Below the pieces are notes generated by a model. That model saw only the letters and a program-made list of their open reading frames with translations. It ran no database searches and had not been told where the DNA came from. The translations under genes were made by a program, and so were the position numbers. A stretch of 64,000 nucleotides of DNA. Origin: Prunus persica. Its lineage: Eukaryota; Streptophyta; Magnoliopsida; Rosales; Rosaceae. Every line of letters begins with the position of its first letter. Within the stretch, counting starts at the first letter, position 1. The stretch covers positions 20,182,367 through 20,246,366 of the forward strand of contig NC_034014.1 of assembly GCF_000346465.2 (NCBI RefSeq), read 5' to 3'. Positions 1 through 10,693 of this stretch are shown here, one piece after another.

Positions 1-58
1 NNNNNNNNNNNNNNNNNNNNNNNNNNNNNNNNNNNNNNNNNNNNNNNNNNNNNNNNNN
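1..58. other. assembly gap
   Basis: Run of N at the start of the window; nothing can be said about it. Confidence 1.
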
Positions 59-407
59 AACCCTAGCATTCCTAGTGAGTGGCCTCATGGCAGCATTCAT
101 TAATTGACATGACATGACACATCAGTTGCCACATAAGGTGGTCAGTTAAAGTGGTCAATATTGTGTGTCCAAATAGCATTACTCAATATGAAATAGGGAG
201 AATTTTAGACAAGTTTTTAGCTTAAGGGTTTTGGGTTGACGAAATTGCCCCTTGCATCGTTAAAGAAATTGAAGAGAATACTAACATGTCATTGAATTGC
301 TATAAATACGAAACTACAATGGCAAAATTGACGGAATTGAAACTACATGGTCAAAAGTGGTTGAAGTGCCCCAAAAGTGACTTTTGGCCTTATTATTAGT
401 TTTTTTT

Positions 408-942
408 GGCCAAAAGGCACTTTTAGTCCTTGTAGGATACCTCTTTTTCACTTTTCATCCCTATAGTTTCAATTTGGTCAATTATACCTTTGTAGTTTTA
501 TAATTGTAACAATTATAAGGAGAAGTCACGAATTTCTTCCACGGTGTCACGAGTATTTCCTTCAATTCAAAGAAAACTCTAAGATGATATACTTGAGCGA
601 GATTTTGACTTTAGGTTTTGTTGATTAATGAATTTAAAGCTAGATTGGGAATGCTCTTACTTTTATTTGCTACTTTGGTCACTTGGGAATTTCATTTCAA
701 TGATAAATCAATTGCATGTTTCTTGTTTGCAATTAAAAATAAATAAACTTTAAGTTTCTAATTTTTTTAATCGAAAATGGACAAAAATACCACTGATGTC
801 GTGAATGGAATTGATGGAATTTGTGACTTGTTCTTGAATTGCTACAATTATGAAACTATAGAGGCGCAATTTATCAAATTGAAACTACGTACAAGGACGA
901 GAAAAAGAGGTAAACTACAAGGACCAAAAGTGACTTTTAGCC
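408..942. repeat. inverted-repeat (MITE-like) element
   Basis: The left arm begins GGCCAAAAGGCACTTTTAG. The reverse complement of the right end begins GGCTAAAAGTCACTTTTGG. Similarity between the arms continues inward for more than 100 bases (CTTGTAG, CCTCTTTTTC, TTTCAATTTG, TTTCATAATTGTA-like blocks). A third half-copy lies at about 290-390 in the orientation of the right arm. It codes for nothing. No target duplication was found, so the superfamily is open; a Mutator-type fold-back is possible. The sequence on either side, at 59-290 and 943-1274, is AT-rich with no gene visible. Confidence 0.55.
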
Positions 943-1279
943 TAATTTTTTAAATGCTTAGGAAATTATTTGCGTATTATACACGTGTGTACATATATAT
1001 ATATATTTAACTACTTATGTTTTTGTACACTTCTTAATTATATGAAAAGTTATGTGTTTAAAAAAAAACGTATTTTTCACATATTATATACGTACATATG
1101 TATTTTTACGAATAAGTTTTTTTTCTTCAATATTGTGCAATAATACATATTTTATTCGCATTTTATCAGTATTTTCATGTACTATGGAAAAAGGAATACA
1201 AAATTTAAATAAAAAATTTAATTGTTATATAATTGTTGAATTTTTCACCTTATATTTTTAAGAGATTTGCTGAATAATA

Positions 1280-1513
1280 TGCTAAAATATGAAAACTATT
1301 AGAGAATATTTGTTTGTAGGAATTTTCTGTGTATTCTTCTCATTGTAGGAGGTCATATTTATAATACAACAAAACCTGAATGGGCAAGTAAATAATAAAT
1401 TCCTAAATCCATTTACAGTAGGAAATCAGGAATTAAAGTAAATCAATTACAATTATAATAAGAATTCTTGGTGTGTAAGGAAAGTAAGTCAATATCCATA
1501 AGTCATGCCAACA
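1280..1513 (-). repeat. 3' LTR of copia element
   Basis: Matches 6198-6431 over its whole length with about nine substitutions. It is also roughly 93% like the LTRs at 31706-31939 and 33133-33366, so the two elements are one family. Confidence 0.95.
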
Positions 1514-1524
1514 CTCCCCCTCAC
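1514..1524 (-). promoter_or_regulatory. polypurine tract
   Basis: On the minus strand GTGAGGGGGAG lies directly before the TGTTGG start of the 3' LTR. This is the usual place for the plus-strand DNA synthesis primer. Confidence 0.85.
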
Positions 1525-2282
1525 GTTGGTGCATAGATGTCGCCAATGCCCAACTGATCCAGTGAATTGTGGAATGCTTTACTGGAAATTGCTTTTGTCA
1601 AAATATTCGCCAATTGATCCTCGGATTTCACAAAAGGAAACTGAAACACTTTAGCCTTAAGCTTCTGTTTGATGAAGTGTCGATCCACCTCAACATGTTT
1701 AGTGCGATCATGTTGAACCGAATTCTGTGCAATGGCTATAGCAGCCTTGTTGTCACAAAAGAGATTCATTGTGGATGTAGGTTTATACCCAAGTTCAGTA
1801 AGCAACTTTCTTAACCAAAGAAGTTCACAAATCCCTTTAGTCATGCCTTTGAACTCGGCTTCTGCACTGGATAAAGCTACTACATTCTGTTTCTTGCTCC
1901 TCCATGTCACCAAATTACCTCCCACGAATGTGAAGTAACCCGATGTGAATTTTCTATATGTTACATTACCTGCCCAATCTGCATCTGAATAACCATCAAT
2001 ATTTAGATGACCATTCTTTGAGAACATAAGTCCTTTTCCAGGTGCAGACTTCAAATATCTAAGTATCTGAAGAACTGCATTCATGTGGTCTTCACTTGGA
2101 GAGTGCATAAATTGACTGACAACGCTCACCGCATAAGTAATGTCTGGTTGAGTATGTGACAAATAGATCAATCTTCCCACTAACCTTTGGTATCTTTCTT
2201 TATTAGTTGGAACTTGATCCAGATATTCTCCAAGATGATGATTCTGAACAATAGGAGTGTCCGCAAGTTTGCAATCTAGCAT
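1521..2282 (-). pseudogene. copia RNase H region
   Basis: The open stretch of 253 residues matches the C-terminal end of copia polyproteins: the connection from reverse transcriptase (YLDQVPTNKERYQRLVGRLIYL) and then RNase H with DADWAG, ALSSAEAEF and KHVEVDRHF motifs. It ends a few bases before the purine tract, as expected. A stop codon just upstream (near 2285) and a one-base frameshift near 2375 separate it from the reverse transcriptase. The last 35 residues are almost the same as the RNase H remnant at 33000-33126. Confidence 0.93.
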
Positions 2283-2293
2283 TCATGTGTCTG

Positions 2294-2995
2294 TCAACAA
2301 GTCCAAGACATATTTCCTTTGAGAGAGAAATATGCCTTGCTGCGATCGAGCCACCTCAATTCCAAGAAATACTTGAGTCCACCTAGATCCTTCATCTCAA
2401 ACTCAGCAGCCAAATAGTCTTGTAGCTGTGATATTTCTTGTTTATCATTCCCAGTAATAATCATATCATCAACATATATTATTAATGCTGTTACCTTCCC
2501 TTTCTGATGTTTCAAGAATAGAGTATGATCTGAGTTGCACTGTTTGAAACCATTGTTCTTCATTGCCATGGTGAACCGTCCAAACCATGCACGTGGTGAC
2601 TGTTTCAATTCATACAATGCTTTTCGTAACCTGCAAACTGTTCCAGTCTGAGTAGTATTATATCCAGGAGGAATGTCCATGTACACCTCCTCCGTGAGTT
2701 CGTCACGGAGGTCGTCATGTAGAAAAGCATTCTTTACATTAAACTGGTGTAGTGGCCAATCCAAATTAGCTGCAAGGGACAATAAGACTCTGACGATGTT
2801 TAACTTTGCAACTGGTGCAAAAGTTTCTTCATAGTCTATACCATAGGTCTGTGTGTACCTTTTTGCCACAAGTCTTGCCTTGTATCGCTCGATAGATCCA
2901 TCTGCATTGTGTTTTATAGTAAACACCCATCTACATCCGATAGTCTTTTTTACTCGTGGTATAGTCTCCAATGTCCAAGTCTGATTTTTTCTCAA
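2294..2995 (-). pseudogene. copia reverse transcriptase region
   Basis: A 233-residue open stretch with the copia reverse-transcriptase motifs: RWVFTIK, YKARLVAK, the catalytic NAFLH block and the YVDDM active-site box. The end of the domain is shifted out of frame by a one-base loss near 2375, so the last ~25 residues of this open stretch are not the native ones. The region 3021-3380 upstream is a proline/serine-rich linker between integrase and reverse transcriptase, in a different frame. Confidence 0.93.
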
Positions 2996-3285
2996 GAGCT
3001 TTCATATCCTCTTTTATAGCTTAGACCCACTTAGGATCTTTCAATGCTTCAGAGACCTTGGTTGGAATATGGATAGCAGACAACTGATGCACAAAAGCCT
3101 TGAGTGGTTCAGACAGCTTCTCAGTGGATACATGATTTGCAATTGGATACTTGGATGTCTTGCCAATATCAGGTGAATAACGATTTGGTGACTTCCCACA
3201 ATTTTGCCTAAAAGGTAATTGATATCCAATAGTTTTATCCTCTAAATGCACAAGTCTAGTAGGAGTATTTACCTCAAAGATATTC

Positions 3286-4914
3286 TCAGGAGATTGGTCC
3301 GTTGGTACTACTGAATGAGAGGGGGTCTTCATCTTGTTGTTCTGAGTTGTCTGTAAGAGTATGACTCGAATAAAAAACATCTTCGCAAGGGTTAGGCGAT
3401 CGATCGTTGTTTGGCAGAGAGCATTCGCACGTGCCAGACTCGAGACGATCGATTGTTATTGTTTCTTGGCCAAGAGCAATCTTCGTGCATAGATGAATAT
3501 CCTCGTTTTCCAAGCTGCTCCAATTGAGCTCTTCACTCGGTATCACCCCCTGAAGAGTAGAATTGGATGTTGGGTCATAGAAGAACATATCTGATTCCAA
3601 AAAGGTGACATCCAAAGTGACATAGGTTCGTCGGGTAGGAGGGTAATAACATCGGTAGCCTTTCTGATGAGTGACATAACCTAAAAAAACACAACGAAGC
3701 GCACATGGATCAAGTTTGCTTCGTTGATTTTTGTGGAGATGAACGAAGGCCACACATCCAAAAATGCGAGGGGTACACACCAAAACAGAGGGCAGAGGCC
3801 CATGTTGCCCGAGCACTTGTAATGGAGTTTTGAAGTTCAAGACCCCAGATGGCATGCGGTTGATAAGGTGGACAACAGTGACGACAGCATCATCCCAGTG
3901 ATGATGAGGAACATGGCCACCAATTCTTCCGTTCGGCAACACCATTTTGTTGTGGTGTATGGGGGCAAGTTGTCTCATGAATAATACCATGTGTCTGGAA
4001 GTAAGTCTGAAAATCATGATTAACAAATTCTCCACTGTTGTCAAATCGAAGAATCTGTATTCGAGCATTGAACTGTGTTTCCATCTGTTTGTGAAAGGAT
4101 TGGAACAGGGAAAACACTTCATTCTTATTTTTCATCAAATAAAGCCATGTCATCCGTGTACAATCATCTATGAATGTGACAAACCAACGAATACCGGAAT
4201 GAGTAGAAATAGGTGAGGGTCCCCAAACATCAGAATGAATTAAAGCAAAAGGAATAGTACTTTTATTCATACTTAAAGGATAGGATGCTCTATGACTCTT
4301 GGCTAGAATGTAAGTGTCACATTTAAAATCTGAGTCCTTAAATACAGAAAATAACTCGGGCAATAAGTGTCTCATATAACCAAAAGATGGATGCCCCAAA
4401 CGTCGGTGCCAGAGCCAAATTTGTCGGTGCTTGTCATCAGACGGATGCTTCACACTATTGGCACGTCCCATACTGAAGTCATCCACATAGTACAGCCCCC
4501 CTCTTTTAGTACCACGCCCAATGATCTCCTTGGTGAGAATATCCTGTAGTAAACAAAAATTGGGATAAATTAGTGCACAACAATTTAGTTGTTCAGTTGC
4601 CTGACTCACAGACATTAATTTATTGGACAAAGATGGAACGAGTAAAGTATTAGAAAGGGACAGAGAAGGTGAAAAGGCAACAGTGCCAGCCCCTGTCACA
4701 GGATAGGTAACTCCATTTACATTGGCAATACCTGTGCGGCGGGGTGTAGTGGTGTGCAAAAAATCATTCGGATCAAAGTTATATGATCAGTGGCGCTAGA
4801 ATCAATTATCCAACCAGTAGTATCTTGTAGATCAGAAGTAAGAAATGCATAATCACAATTACCTGAGACATCCGGAAGCGCGGGATTATCAATAGGATCT
4901 ACCTGCGGGAACAA
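3286..4914 (-). pseudogene. copia protease end, GAG-pre-integrase and integrase region
   Basis: Reading from 4914 down: the DSSATDH protease active-site-like block, then a GAG-pre-integrase domain with HRRLGH. The first cysteine of its zinc-binding pair is kept but the second is tyrosine. The integrase core has its three acidic residues in the contexts HSDVWGP, RFDNSGEF and NGVAERK. A frameshift near 3930 moves the remaining integrase C-terminal domain (FGCVAFVH, KCVFLGY-like) into the frame that runs to 3286. Another frame change lies between the protease part and the integrase part, near 4740. It cannot be translated as one protein. Confidence 0.92.
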
Positions 4915-5001
4915 GGCTAATGGGGGTTCGGTAGAGACAAGAGCAGCACGGCCGGAATTACTAGCAGTTTCTCTGAGCTTGCGAGCGCGGAGGTCCTCTC
5001 A

Positions 5002-6137
5002 TCAATCAAGATTACCATTCAGCTTAAAACAAGTGTCACAGGTATGTTTAGGGTTGCCACAGTGCTTGCAACCACTTCCATCAGTTGGAGCCTTGGGATA
5101 GGAATGTGGGATGGTTTTAGGAAGTGGCGCACCAGCAGCAGTAGCATATGACTGGATCTGAAGGTGGGCCGCAGTAGAGGAATTATGGGGCTGTCCGGCA
5201 TGAGTAGGGGGACTTGATCGAGGCGCACTCTTGGCCGCTAAGCCAGCACCAGTGGCTCGATCGGATGAACCCATCATCACTGCTTGTCGAACATCTTCAC
5301 GGTGAACATAGGCATAAGCTTGGTCAACAGTAGGGAATGGAGTCATGTGAAGAACATCACTTCGGGCCTTATCAAGACGATCATCAAGGCCATCCAAAAA
5401 TATGTAAACTCGATCTTCCTGCAGAATATCATTATAGCGCTTGATATCACTTTCATACTCCATCATATTGGACGACGGAAATCAATTTCTCTCTATAAGC
5501 GTTGGAGAGTATTGTAATAGGTTTCAATGGAGCCACCAGCTTGTCGTATACGAGAGACTCGTCGTTTCAGATCATAAACCTGAGAGGTGTCAGTGCCATC
5601 ATAATAAGTTGTGGCAATTGCATCCCACACTGCTTTTGCCTTCGAAAAACGAATGAAATTGCCAATCAAGCTCTGCTCCAGAGAATTGATGAGTCATCCC
5701 TTCACAATAGAGTTCTCGGTGCGCCAGCGAGGAAACGTTGGAGCCGTCGAAGGAGGTTGTGGAAGATCGCCATTAATATATCCCAATTTGTCTTTGTCGG
5801 AGATATATAACTCTACAACTTGGGACCATAGGGCATAGTTGGTGCCATCCAACTTTATGCCAATCTGTGCAGCGGAAGCTTCATAGGTAATTGTCGTCGG
5901 AATCGTTGTCTGATTCGGGTTCAAGGTCGTCGTCTGATTCGAGTTCGAGGTTGTCGTCTGAGTCGAGGTCAGGGTCGTCTTGGTAGGATCCTGATTTAGG
6001 ATCAATTTCGAGGTCTGAGTCTACATCTTCATTAGTTGAGCCAACTGGGCACTCAACTCAGCTATGGTTGGTTCAGAAGGAAAGGAGGAAGCAGTAGTGC
6101 TACCGCCATGAGGATTAGAAGAGTCATCCTCCCCCAT
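5002..6137 (-). pseudogene. copia gag region
   Basis: The ATG at 6137 opens a short acidic N-terminus followed by a threonine/asparagine/glutamine-rich stretch, then the copia gag fold (KLDGTNYALWSQVVE, UBN2/Retrotran_gag type). The zinc knuckle near 5030-5070 is a CX2CX4HX4C pattern. An in-frame TAG at 6021-6023 cuts the N-terminus, and the frame changes between 5470 and 5694. The N-terminal sequence closely resembles that of the gag piece at 32584 in the second copy of this family. Confidence 0.9.
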
Positions 6138-6185
6138 GGTGGCGGCTAGTGTTTAGAAACTAGAGTCAGCAATCCCAAGATCGCC

Positions 6186-6197
6186 GCTCTGATACCA
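6186..6197 (-). promoter_or_regulatory. primer-binding site
   Basis: On the minus strand TGGTATCAGAGC follows the 5' LTR immediately. It is complementary to the 3' end of plant initiator tRNA-Met, the usual copia primer. Confidence 0.93.
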
Positions 6198-6431
6198 TGC
6201 TAAAATATGAAAACTATGAGAGAATATTTGTTTGTGGGAATTTTCTGTGTATTCTTCTCATTGTAGGAAGTCATATGTATAATACAACAAAACTTGAATG
6301 GGCAAGTAAATAATAAATTCCTAAATCCATTTACAGTAGGAAATCAGGAATTAAAGTAAATCAATTACAATTATAATAGGAATTCTTGGTGTGTAAGAAA
6401 AGTAAATCAATATCCACAAGTCATGCCAACA
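6198..6431 (-). repeat. 5' LTR of copia element
   Basis: Starts TGTTGGCATGAC and ends TTTAGCA on the minus strand. It holds a TATTATAAATAT box that would serve as the element promoter. TSD TAATA follows at 6432-6436. Confidence 0.95.
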
Positions 6432-6436
6432 TAATA

Positions 6437-9350
6437 CACATACATGCTTTATACGAATTATACTCATTATGTATTTTACTGACTATGATAGACATACATT
6501 CTATGTTAGTATGAATTTGTGAGTGATAAGTTCATATTGTCTTACGAATAAACAACGCCTTGTCCATGGATAAGTTTGTTCACGTTTTCTTGATGAATTA
6601 CGCTAAGGAAAATTGTGCAAGTTGGGTGCTTATTAGTTATTAATGGATTATAGAATAAACATGCATCAACAACTAAAAGTTATCCATGAAACCCAACATG
6701 GTACATATATTAGGTAGAGCTGATTTGGTAAACCCATAATGGGCTAAATTAATGTAATATTATGTTATTAAAAGCCGATCAACCGATGGTTTGACTGTTT
6801 GGTTTGGTTGGAGGTCAGGTCAACATATACTAATCATTCTTGTACATACAACTCCATCATTAATTAATTATGTTATGCCGACAAAGACCTTTAATTGTTG
6901 TTGTTAAGTTATTTAAAAAAAGTCTTATCAAATAAATTATTATATAAAAAAGAAAAGAAAGCATAATTAGATGTTGAAAAGTGTAGCATGGTGGACGGAT
7001 GGTTGAAACAAAGTGGATACATTTACGTCCAAAAACAAAAGTGTGGATGGACAATTGCTTATATATCCAGAGTCCACTTTCTTCTTGAGCAGACAGCAGT
7101 ACAATGTGATGAAACCCGCGCCCTGGTGTCCAGTTTTGTATGAAACGACATAAGGAATCAGCAACAGCTATTCATGCAACTGCATATCCATTTTGAAATA
7201 TATTTAGCCCCACACACACGCACACCAACTTATTAAAAACCAAAATGTCACTTCTCTCTCTCTCTCTGGGGCAAGGGCTACAAACTATTTGTAGCAACAT
7301 GAAAGCAATCTGGTTTTTATCCGAATAAATATGCTTTGGTGGTCCATCGTGAGGTAAAGGAATAATTACGATCAGAAAAAAAAATAAAATTTGAATCAAT
7401 TGTTATTTAATTAAAAATTTGTTGCAATGTTTTACTTGCGATTAACTTCATCAATTTTTCCATCTAAAAGATTGCATGTGTTTCACACATGATCCTTCAA
7501 AAAGTACGTTAATTATATCCTTCAAATTTTTAAAAGGTCATGTGCGAATCACCTATAATTTTTTGGAGGAAAAAGTAGATTGAGTTGGGTTATGGTTGAC
7601 ACCTTGCAAATGAAAGTGACTTTTTTTTTTTTTTTTTTTGGGGTGTGCATGTGGCAAGTTGCAATAAGTGGCATTGGTTTGTTCTTCCCTTATCGACGAA
7701 CAAATAGGCATGCGCATATGACATGATATTTATCATATATATATATTTTTTATATACACTGATATTTATCATTTTAAATTAATTAAACCCAAGGATATAA
7801 ACATATATATTAAATTAAAATCAAGAGCTGGTCTCAGTTACGGATACAGAATTGTGATCTCATGAAGTTATAGTGTAAAAGTTCAGAAATTTTTTTTAGT
7901 GCCTAAGCTGTTAGGTGTTTTGTTGATCAGAACCTCAAATTGATAGTTATATTGATATAAATTTATACTTATATGATAAATGCTTGAAATCATCATTTTC
8001 ATCTTGTTTTGCTTGTGTTGGTTTTATCAGTTTGTGCATTTATTCATTCATATTCTATACGATGTGATCTTAAGTATTTAGTGATTTTTGTTTAATTCAT
8101 CTTAAGTGTGGTAAATTGAATTTGAATTTCTGGTATATACTTGCACCCTAATTAAATCATAATGCGGAGATTGGCAAAGTTGGTGTGCTAGAGGAGATGG
8201 GGATGAGGGTTTGGTGGGAAATTAGGGTTAGGGTTGAGGAAAGAATAAGAAAATTGGGGTTTGGAGGGGTGACTATCGGGTTGGTAGATTTTGGGTGATG
8301 CTTTAGTGTTTTATTTTTCTTTTTTTAAGTCCTGCCTCAAAACGGTGTCGTTTTGGCCAGGTTATTTAAAAAATATTTGCCTGCACCAAAACGAGTTGTT
8401 TTGAAAAAAGAAAAGAAAAACAAAGACAAGATGCGCTGCACAGCTCCTTCTCCTTCTCTAGACTTCCGTCGAGCAGTTGGTGGGCAACTCCATGAGATCG
8501 CACCACCAGCAAATAAGGACCTTCAAACCTATTTCAATGGCTGCCATGGGGTCGTCTAACCCCATTGACCTCATGGTGGTTCTGTTACTGTCTAGTCTCG
8601 TATCCTGAATTTAAAAATAAAAAATAGAAACACGAATGGTTGGTTGCTCTTGAATATATGTCAACCTTGATGGCCGCTAAGTCCGGCCCTGAACAGGGGC
8701 TGGCAATGAGACCGCCCTGGGCCCACTATTCAGGAGGCCCAATTTTATTATTTTAAGGTTATATTATATTTATTATATATTGATTTAATATTTCGAAAAA
8801 AAAAAAAGATGGCGTTCAGATTGTGTTGGAAGAACGCATAGCCCTTCCACTCCTCCAGAAGAAGACACCTCTTTTGCTACCCCTTCCACTACTCTAGGTT
8901 TTGCGTTAGATTTTTCTGTTATAAATTCTTCTATTTCTCTGTTATAAATTCTTCTTCCTCTTCTCATCTCATTTAAGCCTCTCCTACTAGTTTATAATTA
9001 ATTTATTAAACAGCTACCACATCATTCAAACACTGGCAACAAAAAAAAGGTTAAGATTGAGAAGACAAATTAAAAAGCGTGTAGCTACACATTCACTTCC
9101 AACTTCTTACAAATCTCTACTCTTTATGAGGCATGGATAAAAGTGATTAACACATGTACCCCAAAAGCACTTATTCTCCAATTAGATACATGTAAACTAG
9201 AGAGAACCCTTACAATTGGTACCCCCAAAAACAAAAGCCCTGCTACACAAAAGCACAGCTCAAAAAAAAGAAGGAAAGAGGGTCCTATATAAGTTATGGG
9301 TTGCTGTGCTAATTACAAACCAATTTAAAACCATAATAATTTAATTATGG
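6437..9350. other. intergenic, no gene seen
   Basis: AT-rich DNA with short open frames only. It holds a CT run near 7250-7270, a T run at 7621-7639 and a GC-rich patch at about 8665-8735 that looks like an old repeat end. There is also a near-palindrome around 8337-8357 (CAAAACGGTGTCGTTTTGG). None of the short frames has codon use or similarity that would support a gene. Confidence 0.6.
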
Positions 9351-10085
9351 TCACCTTGAACGATAAAGGAAAATACTAAGCTCCTGGCCAATACTCTCAT
9401 CTGGGTCAATCAAATGGAAGGACTCAGAATTAGCTGAACCACAAACTCTCTCAAAGTTGGCTCTGAGGTACATAATCTCATCATCCTCCTTATTACCACT
9501 TATAATTCCAGCACCAACAACAACTGAACCCATCATCCTCAGTGCTTCCCAGTCATGTTCTGAAGGCCTGCGCTTGATTGCGTACCCAACTTTTCTACTA
9601 TTGCAATACATGGTCCATACAGGTGTGGCCAAAAGAGAATTAGAATTAGTACTAGCACCATTTCCTGGGCTAGTAGACTCGAGTGCTATTCTAAGAAACC
9701 CGCCTTGCATTTCTTTAGCTAGAACCGTTGTGGGCAAAGCTAATTCAAGAAGTAGAATTGGATTGGACTTGGAGTTTGTTTGGATACAGAAGCTAACTTT
9801 GCCTCTTCGGTACCCGAATATGGTGCCGGTTATGATGTTGTTGGAACAAGCAAAGCTGGGTTGGGGATAGTGGGGATAGTAGTAGTTGTTGGCGTGGCTT
9901 TTTTGTTGTTCTTGTTTGGCTTGTAGTTGATCTTGATCATGATCTTCTATGAAGGTGCAATTGCAAGTTGGGATTAGAAGTTCGATGAGAGAGCGAAGAA
10001 GCCGCCACGACCTGACTTGTTTCTGGCAGTCCACGGTGGTGACACCGGTGGTTATGGTTGTGGCACCAACTCTTGGATAGGCCAT
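9351..10085 (-). CDS. MIZ1-like protein (DUF617)
   Basis: A single-exon gene for 244 residues. The C-terminal two thirds (about 85-244) is the plant-specific MIZ1/DUF617 domain. Visible blocks are GTIFGYRRGKVSFCIQ, LLLELALPT, PVWTMYCNSRKVGYA, VVVGAGIISG, YLRANFERVCGS and SESFHLIDPD, ending GQELSIFLYRSR. The family founder, MIZU-KUSSEI1 of Arabidopsis, is needed for root hydrotropism; the biochemical activity of most paralogues is unknown. The N-terminus (1-80) is low-complexity, rich in Q, H and Y, as is normal for the family. I chose the ATG at 10085: the frame stays open upstream to a TTG at 10127, but that is not a likely plant start. A TATA box lies at a sensible distance. The gene looks intact. 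Confidence 0.93.
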   Translation of the reverse strand: MAYPRVGATTITTGVTTVDCQKQVRSWRLLRSLIELLIPTCNCTFIEDHDQDQLQAKQEQQKSHANNYYYPHYPQPSFACSNNIITGTIFGYRRGKVSFCIQTNSKSNPILLLELALPTTVLAKEMQGGFLRIALESTSPGNGASTNSNSLLATPVWTMYCNSRKVGYAIKRRPSEHDWEALRMMGSVVVGAGIISGNKEDDEIMYLRANFERVCGSANSESFHLIDPDESIGQELSIFLYRSR

Positions 10086-10169
10086 ATGGGGCTTTTTATT
10101 TGGCAAAAGGATTTGAACTACAACCAAAAGGTTTATTGGGTGATTGAAGATGGTGTAGAGGACTCTAGG

Positions 10170-10178
10170 TTTATATAG
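10170..10178 (-). promoter_or_regulatory. TATA box of the MIZ1-like gene
   Basis: On the minus strand CACTATATAAACC lies about 85-95 bases before the chosen ATG, a normal plant promoter spacing. Confidence 0.65.
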
Positions 10179-10444
10179 TGAAGAGCTGTCTTGTCTTGTC
10201 CACTAATTATTTTATTATGCTGAGTACGTGTGTCTTCATTTAGCCGTTTAACACAGTGGGATATTTTTATTCTTATAAGAAAATGTTTTCATTTAATTAT
10301 AACAAAAACAGCCTTCAATTTCTGACTAAAAGATTAAGAATAAAAAGTCAGACCACCCAATTGTTACTATTTTCTCATGATGATGCATGTGAAAATGAGA
10401 TTGGCACGTAAAGAACATTGAATCCAACCATGTTAATTTATTTA

Positions 10445-10690
10445 GAGCATCTGCAATGGTCAGGATCAATGTAATTTTATTGTATAAAATTGAACTAAAA
10501 CAGTATAATTTCACTTGCAACGGTATGATTTAGTTCATTGCAATAGATGGTGCTATGTGATGAACCCTCTATTGAATTGCAATAGGCTAACTATGAGACC
10601 CACATGTCAATAAACTGAAACTACTGAACTGTACTATTGCAAGTAAAACTGCAGTTTAATTCAATAGATGCCAAAATAGTGTTGATGCTC
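10445..10690. mobile_element. Tourist-like (PIF/Harbinger) MITE
   Basis: A 246-bp non-coding element whose ends are the inverted repeat GAGCATC, flanked by the 3-bp duplication TTA (10442-10444 and 10691-10693). Inner sequence also folds back: CAGTATAATTTCACTTGCAA on the left against CAGTTTTACTTGCAATAGTA read from the right. It lies about 360 bp upstream of the MIZ1-like start. Confidence 0.65.
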
Positions 10691-10693
10691 TTA

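Larger units (their letters stand above)
1280..6431 (-). mobile_element. Ty1/copia LTR retrotransposon, full length, decayed
   Basis: A 5152-bp element flanked by the 5-bp target duplication TAATA (1275-1279 and 6432-6436). It has 234-bp LTRs that start TGTTGG and end TAGCA in minus orientation. A tRNA-Met-type primer site follows the 5' LTR and a purine tract precedes the 3' LTR. Gene order on the minus strand is gag, integrase, reverse transcriptase, RNase H, which is the copia order. The LTRs differ at about nine of 234 positions by eye, so the insertion is not recent. Several stops and frameshifts break the polyprotein, so the element is very unlikely to move on its own. Confidence 0.97.

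Noticed and set aside
8353..8559. 68-residue plus-strand frame in the 6.4-9.3 kb region
   Set aside because: No family similarity; overlaps a palindromic repeat, probably chance.
9457..9870. 137-residue plus-strand frame
   Set aside because: It is the antisense of the MIZ1-like gene, which has the clear family motifs.
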